DNA from: Methyloceanibacter stevinii
GTDB taxonomy: Bacteria > Pseudomonadota > Alphaproteobacteria > Rhizobiales > Methyloligellaceae
DNA: 64,000 bases
Reading direction: 5' to 3'
Assembly: GCF_001723355.1 (NCBI RefSeq)
Contig: NZ_LPWE01000013.1
Location: 1 to 64,000, forward strand
Under the pieces are notes generated by a model, which saw only the letters and a list, made by a program, of their open reading frames with translations, was not told the origin of the DNA and searched no databases. Below, one piece after another: positions 35,525-45,551 of this stretch (within the stretch, counting starts at the first letter, position 1; every line of letters begins with the position of its first letter). Position numbers and translations under genes: made by a program.

Positions 35525-36658
35525 CTACGGGCTGAAGATCAGGATCACGTAGACCAAGAATAGCAGCAGGTGCACCACGCCATTGATCACGTTGGTCCGG
35601 CCGCCGCCGAAGGTCATGCCGCTCACGAACAGGGTCAGGACCAGCAGGACCGTTTCCAGCTGCGTCAGCCCGAGTTCCGCGTCGCGCCCGGTGATCATGC
35701 CGATGGCCAGAACCGCCGGCACTGTCAGCCCGATCGTCGAGAGTGCCGATCCGAGGCAGATATTGATCGATCGCTGCAGCCGGTTCGCCAGGGCGGCGGA
35801 GAAGGCGCTCAGGCCCTCCGGCGTTAAGACCAGCACTGCGATCAGCACGCCGCCGAGTTGGTCCGGCAGCCCCAAGTCCTCGATGCCGTAGTTGACGATT
35901 TCACCGAGATACTCGGCGAGGATCACCACCGGCAGAAGACAGAGGATCAGCATGATCGTGTGGAAGGCCAGGGAATGGGATGTCTTCCCTTCCTCGCCGG
36001 TATCCGAACCGACCTTGCTCGCCGAGGCTGCTGTCCCGTTCTGCTCCGGCTCGTCGAAAAACGAGCGGTGACGCATGGTCTGAATGACCACGAAGGCCGC
36101 GTAGAAGAGAAGGGTGATCGCCCCGAACAGGATCGCCTTTCCGGGAGCATTCACCGGATCCGGCGCCGTCTCCGTATAATTGGGAACGACCAGAGCGAAC
36201 ACGGACAGTGCTGTGAGCACCACGAGGAAGGCGCGCGCACCGGCGAGGTTGTAGTCCTGCTCCCAATAGCGTAGCGCCCCCATGATCAGGGCAAGGCCCA
36301 CCATGCCGTTGAGCACGATCATCAGCGTGGCGAACATGGCGTCGCGCGCCAGCGTCGGGTTGTTCTCGCCTTGCAGCATGATCGAGGCGAGCATCGCGAC
36401 CTCGATGATGATCACCGAGAACGTCAGGATCAGCGTGCCGTAGGGTTCGCCGAGTTCCTCGGCCACGGCCTCGCCCTGCTGCATCACGGCATAGGCGCAC
36501 CACATCATGACCGGAAACAGCCAAACGAAGAGCAGGGTGGACTTCAGGTGGTTTTCGAGGTTCGACAGGAGGTCGGCGCCAAACAGGACGAAGATTACGG
36601 CCGTAAGGCCGCCGACCACTGTCGGCGCGATTGCGTGCAACAGGATGTGCTTGTTCAT
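35525..36658 (-). CDS. Ca2+/H+ (ChaA-type) cation antiporter
   Basis: A 377-residue inner-membrane antiporter of the CaCA superfamily, with about eleven helices. The two alpha repeats are visible: GEPYGTLILTFSVIIIEVAMLAS near 75-97 and GGVLIAVLVLTPEGLSAFSAALANRLQRSINICLGSALSTIGLTVP near 290-335. The Glu residues (GEPYG, TPEG) expected to bind the cation are present. A soluble acidic/polar loop (EPEQNGTAASASKVG) sits in the middle. The ATG at 36658 was chosen over an upstream frame because membrane sequence starts there. It is divergent from a TetR-type regulator gene that may control it. Confidence 0.88.
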   Translation of the reverse strand: MNKHILLHAIAPTVVGGLTAVIFVLFGADLLSNLENHLKSTLLFVWLFPVMMWCAYAVMQQGEAVAEELGEPYGTLILTFSVIIIEVAMLASIMLQGENNPTLARDAMFATLMIVLNGMVGLALIMGALRYWEQDYNLAGARAFLVVLTALSVFALVVPNYTETAPDPVNAPGKAILFGAITLLFYAAFVVIQTMRHRSFFDEPEQNGTAASASKVGSDTGEEGKTSHSLAFHTIMLILCLLPVVILAEYLGEIVNYGIEDLGLPDQLGGVLIAVLVLTPEGLSAFSAALANRLQRSINICLGSALSTIGLTVPAVLAIGMITGRDAELGLTQLETVLLVLTLFVSGMTFGGGRTNVINGVVHLLLFLVYVILIFSP

Positions 36659-36792
36659 GACTGCTCTATGAGACGGGGCCTGCGGGAAGGTCCGCCCCTT
36701 GGAATGGCTTGCGGGAACGACTTTGGACTGATTCTGGTACCGGTATAACAGGGGGGAGGTGACGGTGAAGCTAGCCGAGTGACCGGCTTTTA

Positions 36793-36809
36793 TGTAATAG
36801 CCGTTTACA
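36793..36809. promoter_or_regulatory. TGTAA-N7-TTACA palindrome at the TetR start
   Basis: The inverted repeat lies in the gap between the divergent antiporter and TetR genes and its last base is the A of the proposed ATG. This is a typical place for a TetR autoregulatory operator. The sites are short, so chance is possible. Confidence 0.4.
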
Positions 36810-37489
36810 TGACCGATCCCAGCCGCCGTTGGCAGCGGCGCTCCTATCACCACGGCAACCTCAAAGAGGTGTTGGTGGAAGCCGCGCGCAAACTCATCGA
36901 AGAGCACGGCGCCTTCGGCTTCAGCCTTACCGAAGCGGCGCGGCTGGCCGGCGTCAGCCCGGCGGCGCCTTATCGGCATTTCCGTGACAGGGACGCCTTG
37001 CTTGCGGAAGTCGCCCGCAGCGGGTTCGAGCGTTTCGCGGCGCGTTTGGACGCAGCCTGGAATAACGGTATCCCGACGCCGCTATCGGCATTCGAGGCTT
37101 TGGGCCGCGCGTATCTCACCTTCGCCCGCGATGAGCCGGCCAGCTATGCGGTCATGTTCGAGACAGGCGCGTCGGCGGACGAGGGCGGTGATGCGATCCA
37201 AGCGGCCTCCTCGTCGCCGGCTGCCGAAAAGGCCTTCAACGTGCTTCTCGAGGCGGCCGCCGCGCTATGCCGGCAGTTGCCGGAGAGCGAACGCCCGCCG
37301 CTGAAACTCGTCGCTATGCACATCTGGACGATGTCCCATGGTGTCGCCTCGCTCTTCATTCAGGAGGGCAGTGCGGCCAAGAAGGTCCCGCTCTCGGCTG
37401 AAGAGGTACTGGAGAGCGGCCTGCTCATCTATTTGAAGGGGCTTGGTGTGCTGCCCGAGTCGCCGGACGAGGGCGCGTCCGCGGAGTAG
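36809..37489 (+). CDS. TetR/AcrR family regulator with WHG-type C-terminal domain
   Basis: A 226-residue repressor-type regulator. The helix-turn-helix is at about 10-60 (HHGNLKEVLVEAARKLIEEHGAFGFSLTEAARLAGVSPAAPYRHFRDRDALLAEVA). The C-terminal ligand domain contains LGRAYLTFARDEPASYAVMFE and a Trp-x-x-x-His-Gly-like WTMSHGVASLFI stretch near 175, the WHG signature. ATG at 36809 preferred over TTG 36779. It is divergent from the ChaA-type antiporter and convergent with a lysozyme gene 2 bp away. A role in controlling the antiporter is an inference. Confidence 0.88.
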   Translation: MTDPSRRWQRRSYHHGNLKEVLVEAARKLIEEHGAFGFSLTEAARLAGVSPAAPYRHFRDRDALLAEVARSGFERFAARLDAAWNNGIPTPLSAFEALGRAYLTFARDEPASYAVMFETGASADEGGDAIQAASSSPAAEKAFNVLLEAAAALCRQLPESERPPLKLVAMHIWTMSHGVASLFIQEGSAAKKVPLSAEEVLESGLLIYLKGLGVLPESPDEGASAE

Positions 37490-37491
37490 CG

Positions 37492-38299
37492 CTAGCGGCT
37501 GGCGGTTCTGGAGACCTGGCCCGCTTGCGTGGCGCTCGCCTCGAGCCATCTTAGGACCTGATTCCAGTCCGCCCGCGACCCGTTGTAGATGTTGCGGTCG
37601 CACTTGCCCGGCACGCCCGGCACGCTTCCCGTTGCGGTGAACTGCCAGAAGGCCCATTTGCGGCCGGGATATCTCTTGTGTGGTTCCGCAGCGACCGACC
37701 GGAGCCAGAATGATAGTCCTCGAATTGGCCCTGGAGGATGTCCCTGTGAAATCTCGGGTCGGTGTAGATGATCGGCCGCTTGCCGGTATGGCGCTCCATG
37801 GCCTCGAGAATGATCTTGATCTTCTTGAGCGCGAGTTCCCGTGAGACCTTCTTGGGGCAGGTCTTCGAATCCGGGTGCCACTCGAGATCCAAAACCGGCG
37901 GCAGCGCATCGGGATCGGCCGGAACGTTCCGGACGAACCAGTCGGCCTGCTCCGAGGCATAGCGGCACCAATAGATGAAGTGATAGCGCCGCGCGCGACG
38001 CCTGCGCGCTTGGCCGCATACCAGTTCTGACGAAACTTCGGATCGAGGTGGTCGCCGCCCTCGGTCGCTTTGATATAGGCGAACTCGATGCCCGCCTGGC
38101 GGACCCGGTTCCAGTCGATGTCGCCCTGCCAGTAGGAGACGTCGATTCCTTGGACCGGCATGGAATGGGCGCGCTTCACGCCCGCATGCGGCTTGTGGTC
38201 CTTCAGCGACCGGGCAACGGCCGTGCCGCTCCCGAACGCGCCGGCAGCAACGGCTACCGCGACGGCAAAACTGATGACTTGGCGATACGCAGAACTCAT
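37492..38299 (-). CDS. GH25 lysozyme, two frame breaks
   Basis: A secreted muramidase of about 270 residues when repaired. The ATG at 38299 opens a signal peptide ending near GTAVARS. The GH25 barrel follows: VQGIDVSYWQGDIDWNRVRQAGIEFAYIKATEGG with the catalytic Asp and Glu-type residues, then after a break near 37,985 RYHFIYWCRYASEQADWFVRNV, LPPVLDLEWHPDS, RPIIYTDPRFHRDIL. After a second break near 37,712 come PGRKWAFWQFTATGSVPGVPGKCDRNIYNGS. Both breaks fit a single missing base. It likely trims peptidoglycan in the periplasm or outside. Convergent with the TetR gene. Confidence 0.88.
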
Positions 38300-38535
38300 A
38301 GTGACACCCCCAGAAAACGCCCGATAACCGTACATTTTTCGGCGAATTGACGGGGAACTCTCGCGACTTGCGGTTAATTTTCTCTTGGCCGGTGGCGCAC
38401 CTTGAGTCGCACCGGTGGCCTCCGAAAACCGCAAAAGGTAGACGAGAATCAGGCGCGGGGGCGTTGAACGGCTTGTCAGCAGGGCCCATATATGTGAATG
38501 TGAATAACATTCACTTACCCCCTGAAAGGACCCCG

Positions 38536-38910
38536 ATGCAGCTAGCTGCGACCCTCGACGAGTACGGAAAGCCCGCTTGGTTCGCCGCGACGATCCTCGG
38601 CTTTATCGTCTGGTGGCCAATCGGCCTTGGTGTTTTGGCTTATCTAATCTGGAGTGGACGAATGGGATGCGGAAATAAGAAGGCTTGGCGCTCGTACTTC
38701 AAGGAAGAGGCGCAGCGGTTCCAAAGTGGTTTCGGCTCGACCGGCAACCGTGCCTTCGACGCCTACCGTGAGGAAACCCTGAAGCGGCTCGAAGAAGAAG
38801 CCGATGAGTTTCAGGCTTTTCTGAAACGGCTTCGCGATGCCAAGGACAAGGCGGAGTTCGACCAGTTCATGGCCGAGCGGAAGCAGGTTCAACCAGTCCA
38901 GACAAGCTAG
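38536..38910 (+). CDS. DUF2852 family membrane protein
   Basis: A 124-residue alphaproteobacterial DUF2852 protein of unknown function. It has one predicted helix pair near 12-40 (WFAATILGFIVWWPIGLGVLAYLIWSGRMGCG), a charged linker, and the family's long helical tail containing FGSTGNRAFDAYREETLKRLEEEADEFQAFLKRLRDAKDKAEFDQFMAERK, which should form a coiled coil. GAAAGGA precedes the ATG at 38536. A strong terminator follows, so the gene is monocistronic. Confidence 0.9.
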   Translation: MQLAATLDEYGKPAWFAATILGFIVWWPIGLGVLAYLIWSGRMGCGNKKAWRSYFKEEAQRFQSGFGSTGNRAFDAYREETLKRLEEEADEFQAFLKRLRDAKDKAEFDQFMAERKQVQPVQTS

Positions 38911-38940
38911 GCGCGTTCGTCCCCTGCGAACGGGCGCTGG

Positions 38941-38976
38941 AAGGCGCGGGGCTTTTCCCCCGCGCCTTTAATTTTG
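38941..38976 (+). terminator. Rho-independent terminator after the DUF2852 gene
   Basis: An 11-bp stem AAGGCGCGGGG/CCCCGCGCCTT around a short loop, followed by a T-rich tract (TTTAATTTT). It lies 30 bp after the stop codon. Confidence 0.88.
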
Positions 38977-39083
38977 TGTGCAGTCCGGTCTTTTCATCGC
39001 CAAGGTGCCTTGTAGGATGCGGCCCAACGCGCTCGCGCAAGGGGCGCGGCACTGAAACCCGTAAGCGTTCGAGGTAGGAAGCG

Positions 39084-39479
39084 ATGACTAATTTCATGAG
39101 TCGCCACGCGGCTTCTCTTGTTGCCGGCGTAGGCTTGTTCGCATGCGTCACGCAGGTCCAGGCCAGCGAGATCGAGGATCTCGTCAAGAGCCCCCAGAAA
39201 TATCTCGGGCAGCAAGTCGAGATGAAGGCGCACTGCACCAAGGGCGGCCGGTCGGGCGACGTGTTGGGCTATGAGTGCACGACAAAGGACGGCGTCTATC
39301 TCGACACGGACGACATCACCCCGGACGAGGCGAAGGAAAAGTTTGCCGATGACTGCGCGGGTGGAAAATGCGAAGCGACGGTCACCTTCGAACCGCACTC
39401 CTACTCGGTGTCCGGCGTGATCGAGCCGGACAAAGAAGTCGTTATCTTCAACGCCAAGACCGCGAAGGTCAGCTTCTAG
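39084..39479 (+). CDS. Secreted protein of unknown function (131 aa)
   Basis: Family not recognised. A signal peptide (1-28, ending VQA) is followed by a small beta-rich domain with four Cys residues (AHCTKG, YECTTKD, DDCAGGKC), so two disulfides are possible. SPQKYLGQQVEMKAHC and VYLDTDDITPDEAKEKFADDC suggest an OB-fold-like protein similar to other short periplasmic proteins that begin with a Pxxxxgkxvxvxg motif. A TAGGAAG site precedes the ATG. Convergent with the monooxygenase gene. Confidence 0.75.
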   Translation: MTNFMSRHAASLVAGVGLFACVTQVQASEIEDLVKSPQKYLGQQVEMKAHCTKGGRSGDVLGYECTTKDGVYLDTDDITPDEAKEKFADDCAGGKCEATVTFEPHSYSVSGVIEPDKEVVIFNAKTAKVSF

Positions 39480-39500
39480 GCGAACGCATTTTCGGCGTGC

Positions 39501-40700
39501 CTAGGCCTCTTCATTTTCATCGTTTTCGTTCTCGAGGATGCTCTTCGATCCGAAGTAGCGAAGGGCGAACGGCAGGACGAGCGGGTTGAAGCCGGCCTGG
39601 ATGACGAGGCGCCGCAGCCAAGGCTTCGACTGCGCCGTGGGCATGAAGATCTTGGCGAAGGCCGCGGCGTCCTCCTGCCGTCTAGCGATCTCGGGCTTCA
39701 TCATCGCCTCGTAGGAGGTGAAGGCGGCAACATGGTTGCCGTCATAACGCTGCAGCTCCTGCGCAAGCAGATACGCGCCTGCCATCGCCATGTGCGAGCC
39801 CTGTCCGGCCAGCAGCGTCAGGCATCCGCATGCATCGCCGAGCAACGTGACCCGGCCGCGCGACCAGCGCGGTATCGCGATCTGTGTCAGCGTGTCGAAA
39901 TAGAGCGGCGCGGTCCCCTTGTACGCGTCGAGCAGCGCCTCACCGATCCAGCCAGAGCCTTTGAAGGAGCGCCGAACGAACGAAAGCTGCTGGTTAGGCG
40001 GGACGTCCACCTCGTCGAGCCGGAACACGAAGGTCGCGTCGAGCGAGCGGTCGCCGAGCGGATAATAGAAGGCGACGCGGTTCGGCTCTTCGTGGATTTG
40101 TGCCGTCCGGCGCACCGGCAGATCGTGGTCCTCGATATGGAACGCCGCGACATAGGCCCCGAGAAAACGCGCGAACTGGCTCTCCTCGCCGAACATCAGG
40201 CGGCGAACGCCCGAGTGTACGCCGTCGGCCCCGAACACGAGCGCGAATTCGTCGGAGCTGCCGTCGTCGAACTTGACGTCGACATGCTCTTCACGCTCTC
40301 TCAGGTCCGCGATCTCTTTGCCGAACCGGACTTGAACACCGAGGGCCTCGGCGCGGTCGAAAAGAATGCGCACGAGATCGGGGCGTCGCAGATAGACGTA
40401 CTTCCCGTCCAACGCGCGCTTGATGCGCTTGATCGGCACCGATGTGTACGGCTTCCCCTCCGCATTCACGAACTGAAGCTTGTCGATGGGATAGCGCAGT
40501 GCACGGAGCTTGTCGGTGAGACCCATCCGCTCAGCCACATCCCAGCCGGAGCCGAAGAAGTCCATCATGTAGCCTTGGTCGGGCAGTTCGGGACTCTGCT
40601 CCACCACGACGGGGTCCTCGCCGTACTCTTTGAGGCAAATGGCAAGCGTGAGCCCAGCGATCCCTGCGCCGGAAATTAAGACCCTGCCGTTGATCGCCAT
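39501..40700 (-). CDS. FAD-dependent monooxygenase (aromatic hydroxylase/TetX type)
   Basis: A 399-residue flavoprotein of the PHBH-fold class A monooxygenases. The dinucleotide motif VLISGAGIAGLTLAICLKEYG is at about 6-26. The second motif FGADGVHSGVRRLMF (the DG motif) is near 158, and the third, GRVTLLGDACGCLTLLAGQGSHMAMAGAYLLAQEL (GD motif), is near 283. The ATG at 40700 places the first motif at the usual distance. There is no membrane anchor; the acidic C-terminus is unusual. The substrate is unknown. It is close to an oxoprolinase-type gene upstream on the same strand; the two could be co-transcribed. Confidence 0.9.
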   Translation of the reverse strand: MAINGRVLISGAGIAGLTLAICLKEYGEDPVVVEQSPELPDQGYMMDFFGSGWDVAERMGLTDKLRALRYPIDKLQFVNAEGKPYTSVPIKRIKRALDGKYVYLRRPDLVRILFDRAEALGVQVRFGKEIADLREREEHVDVKFDDGSSDEFALVFGADGVHSGVRRLMFGEESQFARFLGAYVAAFHIEDHDLPVRRTAQIHEEPNRVAFYYPLGDRSLDATFVFRLDEVDVPPNQQLSFVRRSFKGSGWIGEALLDAYKGTAPLYFDTLTQIAIPRWSRGRVTLLGDACGCLTLLAGQGSHMAMAGAYLLAQELQRYDGNHVAAFTSYEAMMKPEIARRQEDAAAFAKIFMPTAQSKPWLRRLVIQAGFNPLVLPFALRYFGSKSILENENDENEEA

Positions 40701-40783
40701 GCACTCTTGCCCTTCACGCGCGAACGTTCTTGCCAATTGCCCCAGGCATCGGCGCGCCCACACCTCGCGCCAACGCTTATCAT

Positions 40784-43700
40784 CTAGGCGGACTTATCCC
40801 CGGACGGCTTACCATACCCGCCGCCGGTCGGTGTTCTGATTATCACGGCTTCGCCGGCAGCGATTGAGGTTTGATCGGACCCTTTGAGCCGCTCCAGAGT
40901 TCCCGTGTGCCGGCGCACCGAGTTCTCCCCGGTGCGGCCTGGTGCGCCACCCTTTGTGCCAAATGGCTGCTGCTTGCGAAAGCCCGACAGGATCGCGCAG
41001 TCCATCTCCTCCAAAAATCTCAGCGTCCGGACCGTCCCGTCGCCCGCGCGCCAACGCCCCGCGCCGCCCGAGCCGCGTTCGATCTCGAAGCGCTCCAGCA
41101 ACACCGGGTAGCGTAGTTCGAGGACCTCCGGGTCTGTCAGACGGGAATTTGTCATATGCGTCTGGACCGCCGAGGCGCCGTCGAAGCCGGGTCCTGCCGG
41201 CGCGCCGGAGCAGATGGTCTCGTAATACTGCACCCGCGCGTTGCCGAAGGTCAGATTGTTCATCGTGCCTTGCGCCGACCCAAGGACACCCAGCGCACCG
41301 TAAAGGCAGTTCACGACAGTTTGGCTCGTCTCCACATTCCCGCCCGCGACCGGTGCCGGATAGCGCGGTTTCAGGAGCGACCCTTCAGGCACGACGATGT
41401 CGATATGCCGGAGGCAGCCCGCATTCAGCGGAATGTCCTCATCCACCAGGGTGCGGAACACGTAAAGCACACAGGCCCGCGTTGATGGCTCGGGCGCGTT
41501 GAAGGTCGTCTCCGTCTGTCCGCTCGTGCCGGTGAAATCGACGAGTGCCTTGTTGGTCTCGCGGTCGACCGTGATGGCCACCGCGATTCGGCTCCCCTGA
41601 TCCGTCTCGAGCGAGAAACGCGAATCCTTCAGCGTGCCGATGACCTGGCGCACCGCCTCGGCCGCGTTGTCCTGGACGTGACCCATATAAGCCGCGACCG
41701 TCGCGAGCCCGTACTGGCGGACCATCTTGCGCAGCTCGATGACGCCTTTCTCGTTGGCAGCGACCTGCGCTTTCAGGTCCGCGATATTCTGCTCGACGTT
41801 CCGGGCCGGGTAGGGCGCGTCGGTGAAGAGGCGCCGCACGGCGTCTTCCTGAAAGCGTCCCCCGCCCACAAGCCGGAAGGGATCGATATAAATGCCTTCC
41901 TCTTCGATCGTTGCGGCTTGCGGGCTCATGGATCCCGGCGCGATGCCCCCGACATCGGCGTGGTGGCCGCGCGCGGCGACGAAGAAGAGTATCTCCACGC
42001 CCGCCTCGTCGAACACGGGCGTCACGACGGTGATGTCGGGCAGATGCGTGCCGCCGTTGTAGGGCGCGTTCAGCATCCACACGTCCCCGGGGCGAAGTTC
42101 GCGGCCCACCTCCCGCACGATGGTTTCCACGCTCTTGTCCATGGAGCCGAGATGCACGGGGATGTGCGGCGCGTTCGCGATCAGCGCGCCGCTCGCATCG
42201 AATATGGCGCAGGAGAAGTCGAGCCGTTCCTTGATGTTGACCGAGCGCGCCGTGTTCTGCAGCGCATAGCCCATCTGTTCGGCGATCGAGACGAAGAGGC
42301 TGTTGAATACTTCCAGCATGACCGGATCGGCTTCGGCGCCGACGGCCTCTTTGGTCTGCTTCTCGCGCGTGCGCGTCAGCAGGAGGTGGTTCTTCACCGT
42401 AACGGCCGCGCGCCACGCGGGTTCGACCACGACGGTCTGGTGGTCCTCGATCAGAAGGGCGGGACCCTCGATAGCGGCGCCCGGCGTCAGATCGGTGCGG
42501 GTGTAGACGGGAACGTCGTGCCAGTTCCCATGGGTGAACATGTCGGCCCGCGTGTGTGGGGCAGGCTCGGAGCGCTCGCCGGGAAGTGAGATGTCGGTCT
42601 CGGTGATGGGGACGCCGCCGCCAATGGCTTCCACTTCGACGGCTTCGATCTCGATTTCCTTTTCGGGGCTGATGAAGCCGAAGCGCTTCTGATGGGCCGC
42701 CTCGAACGCCGACCGCATCGCTGCCAGCGAAGCGACGGGAATGGGCAATGAACTGTCCGTGCCCGCGTACCGCAGATGCGCCTGCGCCTCGACCGTGGCC
42801 TTGTCGGCATCGATGCCCTGAAGGGAAAGTTCGTGCCGGGCGTCGCGCTCCATGGGAGCTTGGGTCTCGGCGAGTTCGTCAAGTCCCTCGGCGTCGAGCG
42901 GTGCGAGCACCGCCTGCGTGCGCGTCGCGCGGACGCTCGCGAGCCCCATGCCATAGGCGGACAACACGCCCGAGAACGGATGCAGCAGCACGTTTTCGAT
43001 ACCGAGCGCGTCGGCAACGAGGCAGGCGTGCTGCCCGCCCGCGCCGCCGAAACAGTTCAGCACGTAGCCGGCGACGTCGTAGCCCCGCTGCACGGAAATC
43101 GTCTTGATGGCGTTGGCCATGTTGGCGACAGCGATCTTGATGAAGCCTTCGGCGATCTCTTCCGGTTGGCGCCCGTCGCCGAGCTGCCGGGCAAGTCCAT
43201 GAAACGCCTTCACCACCGCGCGGCGGTCGAGAGGCTGGTCTTGCTCGGGACCGAAGATGCGCGGGAACAGGTCAGGCTGGAGCTTGCCCGTCATCACATT
43301 GGCGTCCGTGACGGTCAGGGGACCGCCACGGCGGTAGGCGCACGGTCCAGGGTCGGCGCCGGCCGAGTCCGGCCCCACCCGGAACCGGGACTCGTCGCAA
43401 TGAAGGATCGATCCGCCGCCCGCTGCGACCGTATGGATGAGCATCATCGGTGCGCGGACGCGCGCGCCCGCCACGACGCTTTCGAAGGTGCGCTCCAACT
43501 GGCCGTCGTAGTGGCACACATCGGTCGAGGTGCCGCCCATGTCGAAGCCGATGACTCTGCCGAAGCCGGCCGCTTCCGCCGTCTCCACGGCGCCGACGAC
43601 GCCACCGGCGGGGCCCGACAGGATCGCGTCCTTGCCGCGGAACAAATGCGCGGATGTGAGCCCACCCGAGGACTGCATGAACAGCAGCGCGGCGCGTGCC

Positions 43701-44417
43701 CCGTTGGCGTCTTCGCTGCCGTGGGCGGACAGCGCACCCGCCACGCGGTCCACATAGCGGCTGAGCAGGGGCGACAGATACGCATCCACCACGGTGGTGT
43801 CGCCCCGGCCGACGAACTTCACCAAGGGACTGACTTCGTGGCTCACGGAGACCTGCGCGAAGCCCATCTCGCGGGCGAGCTTTGCCGCCGCGTGCTCGTG
43901 ACCGGGATGGGCGTAGGCATGCATGAAGACGATGGCGACGGACTCGATGCCGTCCTTGCGGGCATCTCCGAGAACCGCACGCGTGGCATCGAGGTCGAGG
44001 GCAACCTCGACCGCGCCGTCGGTGCGCACGCGCTCGGGCACCTCGACGACGCGCTCATAGAGCATCGACGGTTTCTCGATATGTCGCGCGAAGATTTTCG
44101 GCCGCGCCTGGTAACCGATCTCCAATGCGTCGCGAAAGCCCTCGCTCACGATCAGGAGAACGCGGTCGCCCTTGCGCTCGAGCAGCGCATTGGTGGCGAC
44201 GGTCGTGCCCATGCGCACGGTTTCGATGAGGTGAGGGGGTAGGCGTGTGTCGCGCGGCACTCCGATCAGATCGGCGATCCCGGCAATGGCGGCGTCCTCA
44301 TACGACTCCGGATTCTCCGAGAGCAGTTTCGCGGTAAGCAGCGTGCCGTCGGGCGCGCCCGACAATGTCGGTGAACGTGCCGCCCCGGTCGATAAAGAAC
44401 TGCCACTTGCCGGTCAT
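40784..44417 (-). CDS. Hydantoinase/5-oxoprolinase (HyuA-HyuB fusion), frame broken near 44,362
   Basis: A cytosolic ATP-dependent amidohydrolase of about 1,210 residues that opens 5-oxoproline or a related cyclic amide. The N-terminal 700 residues are HyuA-like: [20 protein letters not shown] in the first frame, then [43 protein letters not shown] and [16 protein letters not shown]. The C-terminal half is HyuB-like: [55 protein letters not shown] and the [11 protein letters not shown] segment. The frame break comes after codon 18 and best fits loss of two bases in a CG run. Automated calls will miss the ATP-loop-bearing N-terminus. Confidence 0.9.
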
Positions 44418-44436
44418 GCCGCGGTGTATCCGCCTG

Positions 44437-44967
44437 TCACGCGATCCGCTTCAAGCCTGCCGCGTATTGCTTCCAGCGCCGGACATAGACGTCGGCGCCC
44501 CGGGCGATCATGGCGCGCATCTTGTCGTCCACCTCGCGCACGGTCTTGGCGGGCGATCCTATGATCATGGAGTTGTCGGGGAACTCCTTGCCCTCGGTAA
44601 CCACGGCGCCAGCCCCGACAAGACAGTTGGAGCCGATCTTGGCACCGTTGAGCACGATCGCGCCCATACCGATCAGCGTATTGTCGCCGATCGTGCAGCC
44701 ATGAAGGATAACGTTATGCCCGATGACGCAGTCCTGGCCGATGGTCAGCGGGAGGCCTGGATCGGTGTGGAGCGTGGAGTTGTCCTGAACCTGCGAGCGC
44801 GTCCCGATCTCGATCCACTCGTTGTCGCCGCGCAGCACCGAGCCATACCAGACGCTGGCGTCCGACTTCAGCCGCACCTTGCCCGTCAGCACGGCTGTTT
44901 CGGCGACCCAATAAAGCCCGTCTTCCGGAAATTCGGGTGCCTGCCCGTCAAGCTCGTAGACCGCCAT
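44437..44967 (-). CDS. Gamma-carbonic anhydrase family protein
   Basis: A 176-residue left-handed beta-helix protein with hexapeptide repeats (VRLKSDASVWYGSVLRGDNEWIEIGTRSQVQDNSTLH, LTIGQDCVIGHNVILHGCTIGDNTLIGMGAIVLNGAKIG). His residues in STLH, IGHNV and LHGCT match the metal ligands of this family. The ATG at 44967 follows an AAAGGAG site. Family members range from real carbonic anhydrases to PaaY-type proteins of unknown activity. It sits 20 bp upstream of the oxoprolinase gene on the same strand and may be co-transcribed with it. Confidence 0.9.
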   Translation of the reverse strand: MAVYELDGQAPEFPEDGLYWVAETAVLTGKVRLKSDASVWYGSVLRGDNEWIEIGTRSQVQDNSTLHTDPGLPLTIGQDCVIGHNVILHGCTIGDNTLIGMGAIVLNGAKIGSNCLVGAGAVVTEGKEFPDNSMIIGSPAKTVREVDDKMRAMIARGADVYVRRWKQYAAGLKRIA

Positions 44968-45138
44968 CGTTACTCCTTTCGCCGTTTCGCTGCCGTGGAT
45001 ACAATTCTGAGGCATCCTTGTCATGCAAGTTCGGGACGGACTTCAGGCCGCCCGGCGTGCTTGAACCTCTTGTAACAAGGGGATCGCCCCGGTAAGGAAA
45101 AGCGCCCCTAGAAGATTCTCAAGGGTTTGAGCGAGCTG

Positions 45139-45441
45139 ATGAGCACCGAAGACACCAAAAAGGGCGGAAATCCGCTGACGATCTTTATCGTTTCGCTTTG
45201 CGCCGCCATCGTGATGGCAGGCGGCTTCGCGATTGTGATCGAGGCCTTTATCCTTGCCGCAGCCAATCTCTTCGAACTGGGATCGACTTTTGTCTGGGTC
45301 GCGAGCGGCGCCAACGCCCTTCTGGCGCTGTGGTTCGCCGTCTGGACCTTCGTCCGGTCGTGGCATGTGGAGCGGCGCCTTGGGGCCGGCCTCGAGGTCG
45401 ATGAGCCGAAAATGTCGATACTGGCCAATCTGCGAGGATAG
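45139..45441 (+). CDS. Small two-helix membrane protein
   Basis: No family assigned. Length is 100 residues from the ATG at 45139 (a TTG at 45127 would add four). A polar STEDTKKGGN head is followed by two hydrophobic helices (about 12-39 and 50-72) and a basic, Arg-rich C-terminus ending ILANLRG. Ribosome site is weak. It is followed 110 bp later by the TerB/J-domain protein on the same strand. Confidence 0.6.
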   Translation: MSTEDTKKGGNPLTIFIVSLCAAIVMAGGFAIVIEAFILAAANLFELGSTFVWVASGANALLALWFAVWTFVRSWHVERRLGAGLEVDEPKMSILANLRG

Positions 45442-45551
45442 CAGCAGGCAACGCACCCGGTAGCGAGGCGCTACGGGGACGAATATCCCATGCGGTGCAG
45501 CTGAAAAGCCCGTATGGTTTAATAGGATCAAGAGTTTCAAGGGGGTCCACT

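Noticed and set aside
42776-44242. 488-codon plus-strand frame opposite the oxoprolinase gene
   Set aside because: It is antisense to a well-conserved enzyme and has no recognisable domain.
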